The notes beneath the pieces were generated by a model. The model made no database searches. It was given only the letters and a program-made list of their open reading frames with translations, and had not been told where the DNA came from. A stretch of DNA of 64,000 bases, from NCBI GenBank assembly GCA_030549775.1, contig CM060174.1, forward strand, positions 55,590,444 to 55,654,443, in the 5' to 3' direction. The translations under genes and the position numbers were made by a program. Position 1 is the stretch's first letter, and the number at the start of each line of letters is the position of its first letter. Positions 1 through 13,540 of the stretch are shown piece after piece. Origin of the DNA: Tamarix chinensis. Its lineage: Eukaryota; Streptophyta; Magnoliopsida; Caryophyllales; Tamaricaceae.

Positions 1-979
1 GGTATTAAGTGCAAGAATTTGGGTGGCCGGTGGCAGTAATGGCTCGATGTCCGTTTTGGGGTGGTTCGAATTTCGCAAGCCAGGAGAGAGAAAATGGGCA
101 AGATTTAACGTCCAATAATTATGCCAATTTATTCCTAGAGTTAAGAGGAAGACAATGAGGCAAGAACCGGCCGGTGTTAATCACCGTAGCCGGAGAGGCC
201 ATTGATGGCGGCCAGCGTTGCAGCGTCATCAACGACGGGGAAAGGAGGAAGAAGGAAGAAGAAAGAAGGCGGACCAGTCAACCGGGGAAAAGAAAAGAAA
301 AAGGGAGAACTGGGGCGGTTGGCGTCGGTTTCTACCTTCATTAAACTGAGAGCGTCGTTTCATCATTAAAGAAGTAAAAACGCTGCGTTTGGTCGTACAC
401 AGGAGATGCCAGCGACGCTGGGCATTGGGAAGAGAAAGAAGACGGTGGGTTGGGTCGCTTCTAGGCCCAACCGCGGAAGAAAGAAGAAAAAGAGAGAAAG
501 AAAAAGAAAAAGAAGAAAAGTAAAAGAAAAGGAAAAAGGAAAAATTTAAGGTTTTGGGTTTAAATAAATTAATTAGAATATTTTGGGTATTTAACATAAA
601 ATATTTATTTAATAAAAATATTAAATTTCCTTTTTAAGCTAATTTATGGTTTTTAAAATATTTTCCATAAATTCTATTTTAATTATTAAAACACCCTAAT
701 TTTCTTTAATTAAATTATTTATAAAATTATTATTAATTTCAAACTATTTTCCCTTCTTATTTTAAATAAAATAATTTATTTAGTTAATTTCTAAAATAAA
801 ATCCTTAATTTAGCTAAAATACCCAAATTTCTCCTAATTAAAATACTTATAAATTCATTCTTGATTTTCCCTAATTAATTTCCTTTTATTTTATTTAAAT
901 AATTTATTTAATTAATTTTTTTATAATAAAACCTCAGTTAAATATAATATTTAAGATTAGAATTTTTCGGGGCATTTCA
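1..979 (-). repeat. Partial long LTR, family LTR-A copy 1 (U3 part)
   Basis: This stretch has the same layout as the 3' ends of the repeats at 12283-15008 and 16869-22254: a G/A-rich block of about 560 bases, then AT-rich DNA, then a terminal GGGGCATTTCA (GGGGTATTTCA in the 16869-22254 copy). On the reverse strand it reads TGAAATGCCCC, a typical gypsy LTR start, so I read it as the U3 of a reverse-oriented LTR cut by the window edge. The first bases (GGTATT) fall where the other copies have their TATA box. An apparent reverse-strand ORF at 229-597 is a translated pyrimidine tract, not a gene. Confidence 0.6.
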
Positions 980-1634
980 AGTCCACCCTTGGGTGTTTCT
1001 TGTGCCTATGAGGAGTGCCTTAAGCTAGGATCCTGAGAGATCCCGATACCTTACCTACTATAGATATTGATGATATACTAAGGGATATCAATACTAAAAG
1101 GTTTTTTTACCTAGGTGGTAGGCTTTGGCATACACTTGTGTCCATATTGGTTGGCTTAAGCTTGGACTTATGTCCATTCTAGTGATTGGTTGTGGCCTAA
1201 ACTTATATTCTTGGTGGTTAACTTAAACTTGGACTTTATGTCCCTCATTTTCATAGGCTTCCCTTATATGTAATATCATTGGGCGGTGTATAGTCCATTC
1301 CTCTCTCATAATGAAATATGGATGACATGTAATTGAATGATAAATAAGAATAGTGACCAAACGAATGGTTAACTATTTGATGAGAATGGAAGTAATGGTA
1401 TGATTGACCCAAATGGATAAACGTTGGCTTGTACATTTGGTAATGGCCTAAATGATTGGTTGGATTATTGAATGGAACCCTAGTTTTATGATTGACTTGT
1501 CTCATATATGGATACGTATATGGTCAATGCCTATTCTATGTCAGGTAAGGTGGTAACACACATTTTTTCCAATTGTGTTTTAAGCTTCTACAACATTTCC
1601 AACAAAAAAATTAGTGTAGTGAAAAATAGGGATA
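980..1634. other. Unassigned sequence between LTR-A copy 1 and Gypsy-1
   Basis: I recognise no gene here. It contains an imperfect repeat around CTTGGACTTATGTCC (near 1159 and 1227). The reverse-strand ORF at 1251-1505 has no family signature. It may be internal or untranslated sequence of one of the flanking elements. Confidence 0.4.
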
Positions 1635-4059
1635 TTGCATGTAATTAAAAAGAAGCTAAGGAATTATAAAGACAAATACAATAAATAGTTGACAAAGGTT
1701 ATGTTAAAGAAAGAATGAGTCCTTATTGTGTACCAACTTAGCTAGTTCCAAAAACAGATGATATTGGATACATGTGCATATACTATAGAGGCATAAATAA
1801 TATAATTTTCAACGATAGATTTCCTATACCTAGACTTTATGACATGCTTGAAAACTTTGTGGTGGAAGTGTGTTTTCCAAAAATTCAACTAAGAAGTGGT
1901 TGTCATCAAATGAGAATTAGGAAAGGAGACGAGTGGAATAAAACCCTTAAAGCTAAATATTTTCTTATGAATTGATTATTATGCCTTTTTTGTATTACAC
2001 CTATTTCTTTCATGAGACTAATGAATAAAATTCTTCGTCCTTTCCTAGGTAACTTTATTCTGGTTTATTTGGATTAAATACTTGTATATAGTAAGAAAGA
2101 ACATGATCATATTATGCATCTAAGGAAAATATTTGATAAGCTAAGAGAAACTATACTACATGGAAAATTGAAAAAGTTATTATTTATGCTTCCATGTATA
2201 GTTTTTCTTAGTTATATTATTAGTGGTGCGTATTAAAATTTATCCTACTAAGTTACAAGCTATTAACGACACACCTATTACTAAGGATGTTCACTAAATG
2301 AGATGTTTTCATGGGTTAGCTAGTTTCTATAAGAGATTTATTAAAGATATCTCTACTATAGCTACACATATTACTCAACTCATAAAAAACTTAGTATTTA
2401 ATTAGAGAAATGAAGCTGAAAATGGTTTTGAAATTCTTAAGGATAAATTGTGCAATACTCCTATGTCAACTATTCCTAATTTTAACCTACTTTTTTTCAT
2501 AACTTGTGATGTTAGTGAGGTAGGTATAGGAGGAGTTCTTTTACACAAAATAAGATATGTCACATACTTTAGAGAAAAATTAAATGGTACTAAACTAATG
2601 TATTCAACATATGACACAATTTTCCCCCATCATACATAGTATTGAGATATGGAATCATTTTTTTAGGCCTAAACCCTTGGTATTACATTATGATCATAAG
2701 AGTTTGAAATATTTACATGGTTAAAAGAAAATTAGATCTAGACATGCAAAGAGAATAAACTTCTTACAACTATTTGTGTCCTTTATCAAACACTTAGATG
2801 AAAAAGAAAATGTAGTAGTTGATGCTCTTTCTCGAGGCTCTACATTACTTATTATAATAAATGGTAAATTTCTTGGTTTCAAAATGTTAAAAGAATTATG
2901 CGCAAAAGATAAAGACTTTAGTAACAAATATAAAACATATAAAGAAAATGGATATTATGGAAATCATTCATTAGAAGATAGATTTTTATTTAAACTTAAT
3001 AGATAGAGTGTAGCGAGCTCAAGTATGAAAGATTTACATTAAGGAAGTACATGAAGGAGCTACAGTGAGAAATTTTGGTACTCAAAATACATTCCAACTA
3101 TTATAAAAGAATTTCTATTGGTCATGCATGATACAAGATGTATAACTTATAATAAACCAATGTGTTACTTATAAAAAGAGTAAACATTTCTTTCACAAAG
3201 GTATCTATACACCATTACTTGTGCCATGTCAACCATACGATGGAGTTATTATAGGCTTTATCTAAGGTTTTCCTATAACACAAGTTGAATATACTATTAT
3301 GGTTTTGGTACATAGATTTTATAAAATGACTCATTTTTTCCATGCAATAAAATTGATAATCCTACACATATTGCTGATTTATATTTCAAAGAAACTGTGA
3401 AACTACATGGAAGCCCTAAAAGTATTATTTTGGATAGAGATTTCAAGCTTTTAGTACTTCACATCATGCGCAAACCGATGGATAAACTGAAGTTACACAC
3501 TGTAGTATTAGAAACTTGTTAAGAGGATTCGTAATTAAAAGTGCTAAAGATTGGGATATTAAGTTAGCTAATGTATAGTTTGCTTACAATCAAAGTCCTT
3601 CTAGTACTAGTTATTCAATTCCATTTGAGATTGTTTATGTGGGTGAAATTTTACATGACTGTTGACATGGTACGCTTGAAGAAAGGTCAGTTAAAATATT
3701 ATGAAGCTAGGGAACGAGTTGAATTCTTAAAAAAAAAGTTCATCAACAAATCTAGGGAATCATTGAATAAGACAATGAAAGGTATGAAAAACAAGCTATT
3801 AAATATCACACTCCACAAGTATTTCTCCTTGTGATTTATTTTAGTTACATTTGAGTAAAGAAATATTTCCTAATCAAACATAAACTAATTCCATGAGTAG
3901 ATGGATCATTTTAAATCCTTAGAAAATTTGGAGAAAATGGTTATGAACTTGAATATCTAGAATCTTATGTTAATGTTTGAAGACATTTAATATTGGTTTT
4001 TTGTCTACTTATTATAGTGATGTCAATTTGAGGAAAAATTATTTTCAAGTTGGGAAGAA
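1635..4059 (+). pseudogene. Gypsy-1: decayed Ty3/gypsy pol (RT, RNase H, integrase)
   Basis: This is a relic of a retrotransposon polyprotein that copied RNA to DNA and integrated it. It opens abruptly inside reverse transcriptase, at about the VDKGYVKERMSPYCVPT region, followed by the RGINN block and the LRSGCHQMRIRKGDEW block at 1772-1960. RNase H remnants follow at about 2400-2840, including a DVSEVGIGGVLL stretch and VVDALSRG. Integrase remnants follow, including QFAYNQSPSSTS at about 3575-3610. Many stops and frameshifts mean it cannot be translated. Gag, protease and the 5' LTR are absent. The integrase stretch at 3541-3610 is nearly identical in DNA to 34009-34078, so Gypsy-1 and Gypsy-2 belong to the same or sister families. 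Confidence 0.85.
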
Positions 4060-4800
4060 TGATGCAAGATCATTTATGGATTCCCATGATGCATATAAGG
4101 ATTCTCAGGTAAATGAAGATTTTGCATTCTTAATAATGGATCTTATTTCAATATGTGTCTACGATAATATAAATTTTAATAGTTGTAATAAGTATATTTT
4201 AAGTGAATTTTTCACTTATGTAACATATTTATAAGGAGAAGATTGAAGAAGTCAACACAATTAAGACTGCTTCTTATGCTACACTTTGTTACAAGTTAAA
4301 GGAGATATTATGCATGGAAGTAGAACTTTCAAGTCATTAAAGTACTAGTTAGCGTTCTTATATAAATTATGGATTGTCGTTAGTTTTCTCCATTTAATAA
4401 TTAGCAATATTTGTTTGTAATAATTTATATTTTGATGCATAGATTATATAGATTAGTAATATGCTTCTACTCATTTGAAAGAATTTCTTCATAAGACTAT
4501 TTAGAGTAATCTTAGCTAAACAATTAAAATGTGTTCTTGGAGAAATATTTGAAGATACATTCTTGTTCAATTCTGGTTGAATCTTGTTTGAAGATTCATA
4601 GTTTTATTTATGTCTTGGTTGAATCTTGCTTGAATATTTTCGTTCCTCTTATTGATCATAAAACCATCGAGCCACCCTTCCATCTAAACCTTTGAATTAT
4701 CTCTCTTCCTTTGAAGATTCACATGACCTTTAGTTTTGATTATTCAAATTCAATCTTAAGGTCAAGGGCTAAAGTTAAAGTAAGTAGTTTACTTTAACGG
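4060..4800 (+). repeat. Probable 3' LTR of Gypsy-1 (right end unresolved)
   Basis: The pol relic ends in a purine-rich GGGAAGAATGATGCA, which matches the polypurine tract and LTR start of this element type (Gypsy-2 has GGGGAGAATGATACA at 34525). A TATATAAATTATGG box lies at about 4359. A short direct repeat of TTGGTTGAATCTTG occurs near 4570-4630. No second LTR copy is visible, so the right end is an estimate. Confidence 0.45.
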
Positions 4801-5351
4801 CAATCAGGGACCATCTAAGATGATCAATAACCAATTATTTAGCAATTACTCAAAGTAAGTCATAGTTAACAGAAACGCCCTTATAAGCTGAGGCCATATA
4901 TGTTTAACTATTCAACACCTTCTCACTTTAAAATAAAGATGGCCAAAATTCCCTTAGAAGCTAAATACTAGATTTATTACATTTTGAAACATCAACCCCT
5001 TTTATAAATAAACATTAATTATACCAAGGTTAAATAACCTCAAATGCTCATTTGATCATAATATTATTATTCTAGAAAATTTATAGTATTGATGAAGCTT
5101 ATTTAACATAAAAAATCTTCATTATGCATAAGTAGCATACCATAAGTCACATGATTATCATACCTAATACAACATAAAACATACATGATATATATATATT
5201 ATTTATTGCAAAAATGGAAGTATACATGTAGAAATATTAAATTACCACTTTTTTCTTAAGGCATAACAAAATACTTCTAACATTTATTTAACTTTTTATA
5301 CAATTTTGAACACAACAACATACATAAAAAGACTTGTATTGAAAACCATTT
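4801..5351. other. AT-rich spacer without a recognisable gene
   Basis: I see no coding signature. There is a short TA run near 5190. The stretch ends at the TGTAACACCCC start of the next LTR. Confidence 0.4.
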
Positions 5352-6104
5352 TGTAACACCCCTAATTTTATAACTAAAATTTTTTTCTTTCTAAGACAAT
5401 GTAGAAGTGATTTGAAAAGAAAAACTGAGGAATGTTACCACTACAACAATAATGAGAGAGGTGTGATCATTACCTAATCCATATCTAATCTAAGGCTAAA
5501 TAAGACAAGGAAACAAAACAATGCATGAACATTATATAAACTTGACAATTTAAAGTAAATAAGACAAGAATGATATGATAGATGGAATGAACTTCATGGT
5601 TTTAGAAAAATCAAAGAAAAGAATCTGAGCCAAGAGTTTAAATAACTAGAAATACAAAAACCTCCTAATGTAGTGGGTAAAATACTATTTATCGGCTAGC
5701 CTAACTCTTAGGCATAATCTTAAACCTTCAACCCCAACTAATAGCCTACTACTCGCCCATGTATTCACCTTCAATGTACTCTAAGAGTCGTAACCCTAAA
5801 AATCATCATCTCCTCCCACAACTAAAAGTCAGACCATCACAGTAAACACACAAGTGTAGTATTAGTATGGTGAATTATTGGCAAAATATATTACCTAAAA
5901 CATGGAAGGCTCATGCAGCATATTAAGGTCATACAAAAGCATGGTATTCAACTTGCTAGAAGAGTAAAATATAAGAACACTGATAACATATGTATACTTC
6001 GGCAAGGCCCTAGGATATACATTAACAGACAAGCATAGATATTGACAACAACCCATATAAATGTAAGTCATGTAATACCAATATTCCATGAAGGGAAAAT
6101 TGTA

Positions 6105-6490
6105 GGATTGCAACTCCCACCACCGCATCACACTAGTGCGAAAGGGATTTTCTTAAGGATCTTCAACATCCACCACGCTTGGTCTCCTAGGTGAGGGGGC
6201 GAACTCTGAATTTTTGGTGTGCCTCACCAGAAGTAGATAACTATAGAATCAAAATATTATCAATATACCATGATGGCACGAACATAAAACTGTAACTCCC
6301 ATAACCACAACTCACTAGTGCCAAAGGGCTTTTCTTAGAGATCTTTAACATCCACCACACTTAATCACCAAGGTAAGTGAGCATACGTCAATTTTGGGTC
6401 TCCCTCACCTACCACACAAGCAATAGTGCCAAGGGTCTTTTCTCAAGAATCTTCAACTTCCACAACACTTTTTCTCCAATGCTAAGGATA
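6105..6490 (+). repeat. Three-unit imperfect tandem repeat inside the Tekay-like LTR
   Basis: Units start near 6111, 6293 and 6400. Each carries the core CTAGTG..AAAGGG.TTTTCTTA followed by GATCTTCAACATCCACCAC. The first two also share a TTTTGG.. CTCACC tail. The unequal spacing suggests later internal deletion. Confidence 0.7.
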
Positions 6491-6559
6491 TAGAAGATAG
6501 TTAAACCCTATGTATGCATACTTGGAAGGCCTCTAAGATTCTATGATCAAGATTCAACA

Positions 6560-6815
6560 AATCAAACCAATTAGGTGTTTTAAGTGTTGACACACAACAC
6601 CAACCAAGAATACAAGCCACCAAGTTAAGTGTTTAGAGGTGACACCAAAATTAGCACAATGCATTAAAGTCCCCAAATTGAGTGTTTTATAGTGCACATA
6701 TAAAATATATCATAGACATGAAAGCCTCCAAATTGGTTGTTTCATAGTGCTAACACAAAACATCTCATACCAATTGGGTGTTTAACGATAACACCAAACA
6801 TAGCCAAATAGCAAG
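6560..6815 (+). repeat. Degenerate repeats of about 65-70 bp around AATTGGGTGTTT
   Basis: Four to five units contain AATT(G/A)(G/A)(G/T)TGTTT(T/C)A followed by TAGTG..(A/G)ACAC and an ACACCAA or ACATC tail. They lie inside the same LTR. There is no coding potential. Confidence 0.55.
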
Positions 6816-6949
6816 TCTCAAATTACCCATGATGACTCAATTTATGTTAGGCCAATCATAATTGATATCATAATAAAAATATTACAAAAACATGGAAGTA
6901 TCCATACAAAATCTTCTACAGAAACACATCAATTCACCAAAAAAATAGG

Positions 6950-7470
6950 CAACTTTCAGCTAGACTAGTTGATAGATCCTTCAGACCAGTCAGCTGGTCT
7001 AGTCATACTAGAAGGACCAATCTACTAGTTCTATTGTACAACACCTAGACCCAATAAAACAAAAGCACCAGTTAGCTGGTTGATTTAACTGGTTGACTAT
7101 TTATGTGAACCAGTCAACTGAATTGGTCCAAAAAGCTAATGGGTCTAACTAGTTACCAACCCATTTAGTCCTACAAAAAAAACTAATTGATGCATTTGAA
7201 CAACCGATTAACTAGCCAAAATAACTAGTCAACTTGTTTTATCCAACCAGTCAATGGGTTTAAGTAGAGACTAAACCATATTGGTCTTTAGGGCCACCAG
7301 GTTATGGGTTTGATCAACCGATCAACTATTCATGGAAACTAATCCATAGGTTTATGAAACAAATTGCGTGCTCTCGCAGCTAATTAATTAGAAACACCAA
7401 ACAATTTGAGTACTCAAAAAACTTATCGATTAGTTCAAGGAATCAATCAACTAATATGGATGGAACACAA
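6950..7470 (+). repeat. Dense degenerate CTAGTTGA / TCAACTAG repeats
   Basis: Short words such as AACTAGTC, CAGTCAACT, CTGGTTGA and AACTGGTTGAC recur in both orientations. Similar words recur near 8600-8690 and 16480-16580 in both LTR copies. The array could fold on itself. Confidence 0.55.
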
Positions 7471-8916
7471 CCTAGACATGCAAAACACACACCAATTTTT
7501 ACCATAATTTACCATATTAATCATAGCATGCTTTAATATATAAAAAAAGAAAAAGAATACATACTTCACATAGAATCATATTGTGATGTACAAACTTAGC
7601 CAAAGAATGCTCAATAATCAGTTTAATGCTTAAAAATAGAAAACCTTAACAACGTTAACTAAATACTAACATATAATTCGATTAAACCCTAAGCTCATAC
7701 CATAGAGCATAAATTGATTTAACTCATATAAATACTAACATATGAAACCCCAATATACAACAAAAACCTTATTATGTTAAAGATAAGAATGCCTTAGTTT
7801 GAAGCAATTTTTCTAGCATAAAACTCCAACTTGATAACCTATCTTGTAGAACTCCAATTCCTTTAGATTCAAAATATGGTGTTAAAATTGAAGCAAAAAT
7901 CTCAAACTTTTCTTGACCTTAATCCTTACTTACTAAATAAAAGCATGAGGGAACTAAAACCAAGATTAAAATTATAGAAAGGAACACAATGTATGCACAA
8001 TTTAAAAGAGAAAAACATAGAGGATCTTTGTCCTTCTAGTCTATTTTTCTCTGTAAAAGGGAGAAGAGAGGAAAATAGAACAACGTTCAATAATTAATGG
8101 GATTTCCACAAGGTGAAGGGAGAAGAGAACAAAAACCCAAGTGAGGAGTGATAATAGGTCAACAAAATGAGAGGTATAGGGGTACGCTAGTTGATATCTT
8201 CAAGGAAAAAATGGATGACACGGGTGAGTTTGAGTGTGGGCAAGCCAAGAAGTGAAGGATAACCTAATGGGGTAGTGGGGGTTGAGTGCAGTTAGAGATG
8301 GGTATGCAAGTGGGTTGGAAAGTTAGGGGAGAGTGCACAAAGTGAAAAATTGATGCCCTAGCTGCTAGACGAGAATAGGAGAGGTAAGGGAAAAGGTGAA
8401 GGAAGGACTCCAAAAGTTACTTTTTGGAAAAACATTGCTATTTAAAATCGCGTAATGATTTAATTATTAAAAAAATAATACCATAGAATTAAACATGCTT
8501 ATTAGCATAGCTAAACTCAAATAAGAAGTTTTCAAAATAGTTAGAGAAAATTTTAAATCAAAATCCAAAATGGATATGAAATCATACACAAGCCAGGTGA
8601 TTAGTTTGGGAAACCCAGCAAATCATTAGTCGAAATAAGAACATAAACTTTCTAAGCATACTAGTTGATCAGTTATGTAAACTAGTCTCCTCATATGCCT
8701 AAAATTCAAATGCCTATTAAAAATTTAAGCCCATTTCAAAACCATAACTCATTTATTTGATATCAATATAATTCTAAATACAATTTGAACGATTTTTTGA
8801 CAGGTTCAGAGACTTTATCCTCGAAGTCCATAAATGTAATAAATTGCTACAAGCTCAAAACATAAGTAATATAAAGCCATCAAATGAAAAGATTACATTA
8901 ATTACGGGTTATTACA

Positions 8917-11900
8917 CAATAAAAAGGTATTACCACCTTAAAAGAGGTGGTGTTACCTATGTAATGCACCTAAGAAAAAAACTCTAGATACTTCATCTTG
9001 ATCTCCTCCTCAAACTCCCAAGTGTTCTCCTCTACCCCATAACATGACCACAAGACCTTCACAAGTGAAAAGATCTTCGAATAGGATCCTCAGTGGACTC
9101 TCTTCATAAGTTAATGTCTCATCGAGCTCAATAGTCTCTAGTTGAATGATGTGTAACAAACCCAACACGTACATTCTCAACTAAGAGGTATGGAAAATGT
9201 TATGCACACATGAAAGCTCCACTACCAAGACAAGATGGTAAGAAACCTTTCTAACTTGATCCAAAGTCTTGTATGACCTAATGAACCCTAGACTAAGCTT
9301 GCCTTTACAACTAAAATGCATCACTCCCTTTCTTGGCAAAACTGTTAGAAGGACTCTATCACCTACCTCAAACTTTTCTACTCTCCTTCACAGACTCACA
9401 CAATTATTCTACCTATCCTTAGTTGCCTTCATCTAATCTTAGATCATCCTAATCTACCAGGTTGTATCCTCTACCATCTCTAGTCTTAACACAATATTCT
9501 TACAAAAGTTACTCGAAAGGTGCCATCCCTATGCTTACATGATGATTGTTATTGTAGAAGAACTCTAACATATCCATATAATCCTCCAAACTCCATTGAA
9601 ACTCAAGAATGCAAGCTCGAATCACATCCTCCAAGATAGAAATAGTATGCTCAATCTGACCATCTATAGCTGGATGGAAGAATGTTCTCATCTTCAGCTG
9701 TGTCCCAAAAGCACCTTACAACTTTTTCTAGAAGAACAACATAAATCTAGAATCTTTGTGTGGTACAATGTCCTTAGGCAACCCATATTACGAAACCACA
9801 TGCTTTCTGTAAGCATTGGCCATCTGCTCTACACTCCACATTAACTTCATTGGTATGAATACCACTAACTTAGTCAATTGGTCAACCACAACCCTGATCA
9901 AATTGGAACCACTAAGAGTCTTAGGTATCCCTATAACTATGTCTATTAGCACACTATCCTATTTCCACTCCAAAACCTCTAAAGGATAAACTAAACCCAC
10001 TAAACGCTTGTGTTCCATCTTAACCATATGACACGCCAAGCACCAGGCAACAAAGTTTGTAGCATCCTACTTCTTATCGGGCCACAAATAGATCTGTCTA
10101 AAATCCTTATACAACTTATCCCGTCCATGGCATATGGAATATGGTGCATGATGAACCTCTTCTAGGATCCTCTTTTTAAGTTCCCCATATCTCTACTCAA
10201 TGCACCACTACTCTCAGAACAAATGCTAACATCCTCAAAAATTTCAAAGCCTGCCCCTATACCCTTAGATATTGCCTTCTTAATACACTAAAGCTTGGCA
10301 TCCCTAGGTTAAGAAGCTTAAATCTCATTGAAGATGGCCAAGGTTATCGAGAGTACACTCATCCTCGGCTTAAGATCCCTGAGTCTAATGATCTCACTGC
10401 TCAACATCTTAAGGTCTATCTAGATCCAATATGATACTATCGGCGATCCCAAGCATGCATGGTCTTCCTACTGAGAGCATCTTCTATATCATTGGCCTTA
10501 CCCTATTGGTAGGTCAGTTCTAAATCGTAGCCCTTAACAAACTCCAGCCATCTTCAATTCCTTATGTTAATTCTCACTGTATGAAGATGTACTTGAGGTT
10601 CTTATGGTTCCTGTAGAATTTATATTGTACTCCATATAGGTAAAGTCTTTAGATCTTCAAGGTGAAAAAATCTATAGTTAGATTAATGTTGTGCTTAGGA
10701 TAGTTCTACTCAAGCTCCTTTAGTAGGCGAGAGGCATAGACCACTACCCTCCCATGCATGCTTCATCAACACACACCCTAACTCAACCTTGGATACATCA
10801 CAATACAACTCAAAACCCTCCATACCTGATGACAAGGTATGCATTGGAGCTGAAGTCAACCTCCTCTTGAGCTCCTCAAAAGCATTTTCACTTATGATCC
10901 AAAACAAAGCATGGTGTCCTCTTCAACAAGGTAGTCAAGGAAAGAACAATCCTCCATTTGTAGTATCCTACTAAACTAAAAATAAAAAATAAACTTCTAT
11001 GACATTCATTAGTGTAGTCCACTCTAACAACACTTGGATCTTAAAAGGATCCACTAACACAACTCCCTATGAAATAACATGACCAAAGAAAGCTACTTCG
11101 CCTAATAAGAATTCACAATTCGAGAGTATGGTGTACAAATGATTAGTCGTCAACAACTCTAAAGCCCATAGAAGATGATGCCCGTGTTCCTCACAAGTCA
11201 TAGAGTTAATCAAGATATCATCGATGAATACCACAATGAACTAATCAAGATTCCACTAGAAGATGTGGTTCATGAGTGCCATGAACACCACTTGCGCATT
11301 TGTGAGTCCAAAAGACACCACAATGAAGTCGTAATGGCCATACCTCATTCGAAATGCTATCTTGAGTATGTCCTTCTCAAAAATTCTCAGCCATGATATG
11401 CTGATCTGAGATATATCTTTGAAAACACTATAGCCCCATGCATTTGATTGATAAGATCATCAGTCTCTGGTAAAGGGTAACAGTTCTTTATTGGATCCTA
11501 GTTCAACCCACAATAATAAATAAAAAGCCTCAAGCTACCATTCTTCGTCCTTATAAAATTGATCAGCACTCTTAAGGAGATCCAGTCAGTCAAATGTTAG
11601 CAACACCTCCAATTGAGTACACAACTCTGCCATCTCTATTGGCACCAGATGATAGGGCGCCTTCTAATAAGCTCTATCCTAGATATAAGGTCTATCGTGT
11701 AGTTTATCTTACGCACTAGTAGCATCCTATGGATCTCATGGGGAAACACATCTTAAAACTAACGCATCATCGAAATCTCTTCAACCAATGGCTTCTTCAC
11801 ATCCAAATCCTGAATGCTACACAAGAAGAGTAGGTTTCCTTTCTGCACTAGCGTATCAAGAACGACCATAGTCACAATCCTCGAAGAGAGCCTAAGCTTG

Positions 11901-12260
11901 CATCTCTAGTAAGAGATCCTATCACCCTGTAGTCTATTAAGAACCACGAGCTCCTATGCGTAATCCAACACCTAATATCTTGCGAGCATATCCATCCCAA
12001 GGATAACTTTAAAGTCCTGAAGCTCAAGGTCTATAAGGCTTACCTCAATCCCGCTAACAACTAAGACCACATCTCTATACAATTTAGAGCATGGAAGTCT
12101 ATCCTAAGACAAGAGCATAATAGAAGTCTCTACTCTATTAGAAAGAACCATAGTTGTCCTAGCAACAAAAGTAGTAGACACAAAGGAATGTGACGCACCT
12201 GAGCCAAACAACACATATGTAGGAAGGGAAGAAACCATGAATGTACCTATGACAACATCA
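8917..12260 (-). pseudogene. Tekay-like chromovirus pol relic (protease, RT, RNase H, integrase, chromodomain)
   Basis: Reading right to left, the protease lies near 12080-12230 with LFGSGASHSFV. The active site is normally DSGA, so the catalytic Asp is Gly here (codon at 12203-12205). Reverse transcriptase follows with [22 protein letters not shown] and FIDDIL (about 11213-11360). RNase H shows YCDVSKVELGCVLM near 10780-10830. Integrase shows VDRLTKLVVFIP (about 9860) and FHPAIDGQIEHTI (9509-9691). A C-terminal chromodomain remnant lies at 8980-9130, with TYEESPL and VEENTWEFEEEIKMKYLE. That domain together with the long LTR points to the Tekay/Del group. Several frameshifts and stops break it. 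The clade is inferred from motifs only. Confidence 0.85.
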
Positions 12261-12282
12261 AATTGCAAGTTGTCCTCTGATT

Positions 12283-13540
12283 ATGGTGACAATAATAATA
12301 ATAATAGTAATGCTAATGCTTATAGTGATAGAAACCCTAGAATTTTTAAGGCTAAGTCTAATAATAGTATTAGGGTTAAAATAATAGTATAATAATTGCA
12401 ATACCAACAAAGTACAAATATTCCTAATGATAATAATGATAAAAGTTATATTTTGAATAATAATAATATAAGGGTTCAAATGTTTTTGTCACAATAATAG
12501 TAATAAAATAATAACAATAATAATAGTAATAACTAATAATGATACCATAGTAACAATGTTAGTGCTAAAGGCATTAGGAACAATATATTAATGATATTCT
12601 AATATTAAATAGGAAAATACTAAGGCTTAAGTACAATAACAATATGACAAAATGACAATACTCCAACTTTGGTTTAAATAACATTAATAATATTAATATT
12701 AATAATAAAAATGATAAAAATGTTAAGTAAAATAATAATAATAATAACAATGATAATAGTAACCAAAATGGTAATAATAATATAAGGGTCTAAATATTTA
12801 TATTAATAAATAAGAGTGATAAAGGAAAAAGTTAGTATTAACCATATTAGCAAGGAAATAATGGTAATGGTAATGGTAATAACAATAGTAATAATACCAA
12901 TAATAATAATAATAAAGTTAGGGTTAAGTAGTGATAATAATAATAATAATAATAATAATGGCATTAATAATAATAATAATGATAATAATTAAGAATAATA
13001 CTAATATTAGTGATAATAAAAATGGTAATAGTAGTATAAGGTTTCAAACGTTTACCGTATTAGTAAAGATAATGATAATAGACCATAGCTAGCATTAGTA
13101 ATAATAGTGGGAATAATAGTGAGGTTCGTAATAATAATAATAGTAAATAAGGAAAAGTCCCAATCATAATAACACCAAAGTTGTAGGCCATTATTAATAA
13201 TTATAATAATAGAGATAACTATATTAATACTAAAGTTGTTAATAATAATAATAATGATAGTAGCATTAGTAGTAGTAATAATAATAATAATGATGATGAT
13301 GATGATGTTGATGATAACCATTTCAATGCTGAAGTTGTAGCCTTTTAAATAGTTTACCCTAGTTATAAGTATTTTCTAAAATTTGGTTAGGAAATAAGGG
13401 GGATATATAATAACAATAATATTAGTAATGGTAATAATAACAATAATAACCATGATAATACAACACTAGCAATAATAAGAATAATAATAATAATAGTAAT
13501 ATTAAGGATAATACTAGTAATATTAAATAAAATTATTAAC
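12283..13540 (+). repeat. AAT/ATA trinucleotide-rich array with interspersed spacers
   Basis: Long runs of AATAAT, AATAGT and AATGAT triplets are broken at intervals by short G-rich words such as TAGGGTTAAAATAATAG and TAAGGGTTCAAATG. The Ile/Asn-rich ORFs on the reverse strand at 12258-12479 and 13052-13321 are translations of this array. Confidence 0.85.

Larger units (their letters stand above)
5352..8916 (-). repeat. 3.6-kb LTR of a reverse-strand Tekay-like chromovirus (its 3' LTR)
   Basis: The plus strand runs from TGTAACACCCCTAATTTTAT to TTACGGGTTATTACA. Read on the reverse strand it starts TGTAATAACCCG and ends GGGGTGTTACA, classic gypsy LTR termini. The pol relic on its right side points away from it, and integrase lies nearest, which fits a 3' LTR. 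A diverged partial copy sits at 15601-16839; for example, the ATTCCTTTAGATTCAAAATA stretch near 7860 recurs near 15815. The left flank is CATTT, and I could not find a matching duplication on the right. Three separate internal repeat arrays are listed on their own. Confidence 0.75.
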
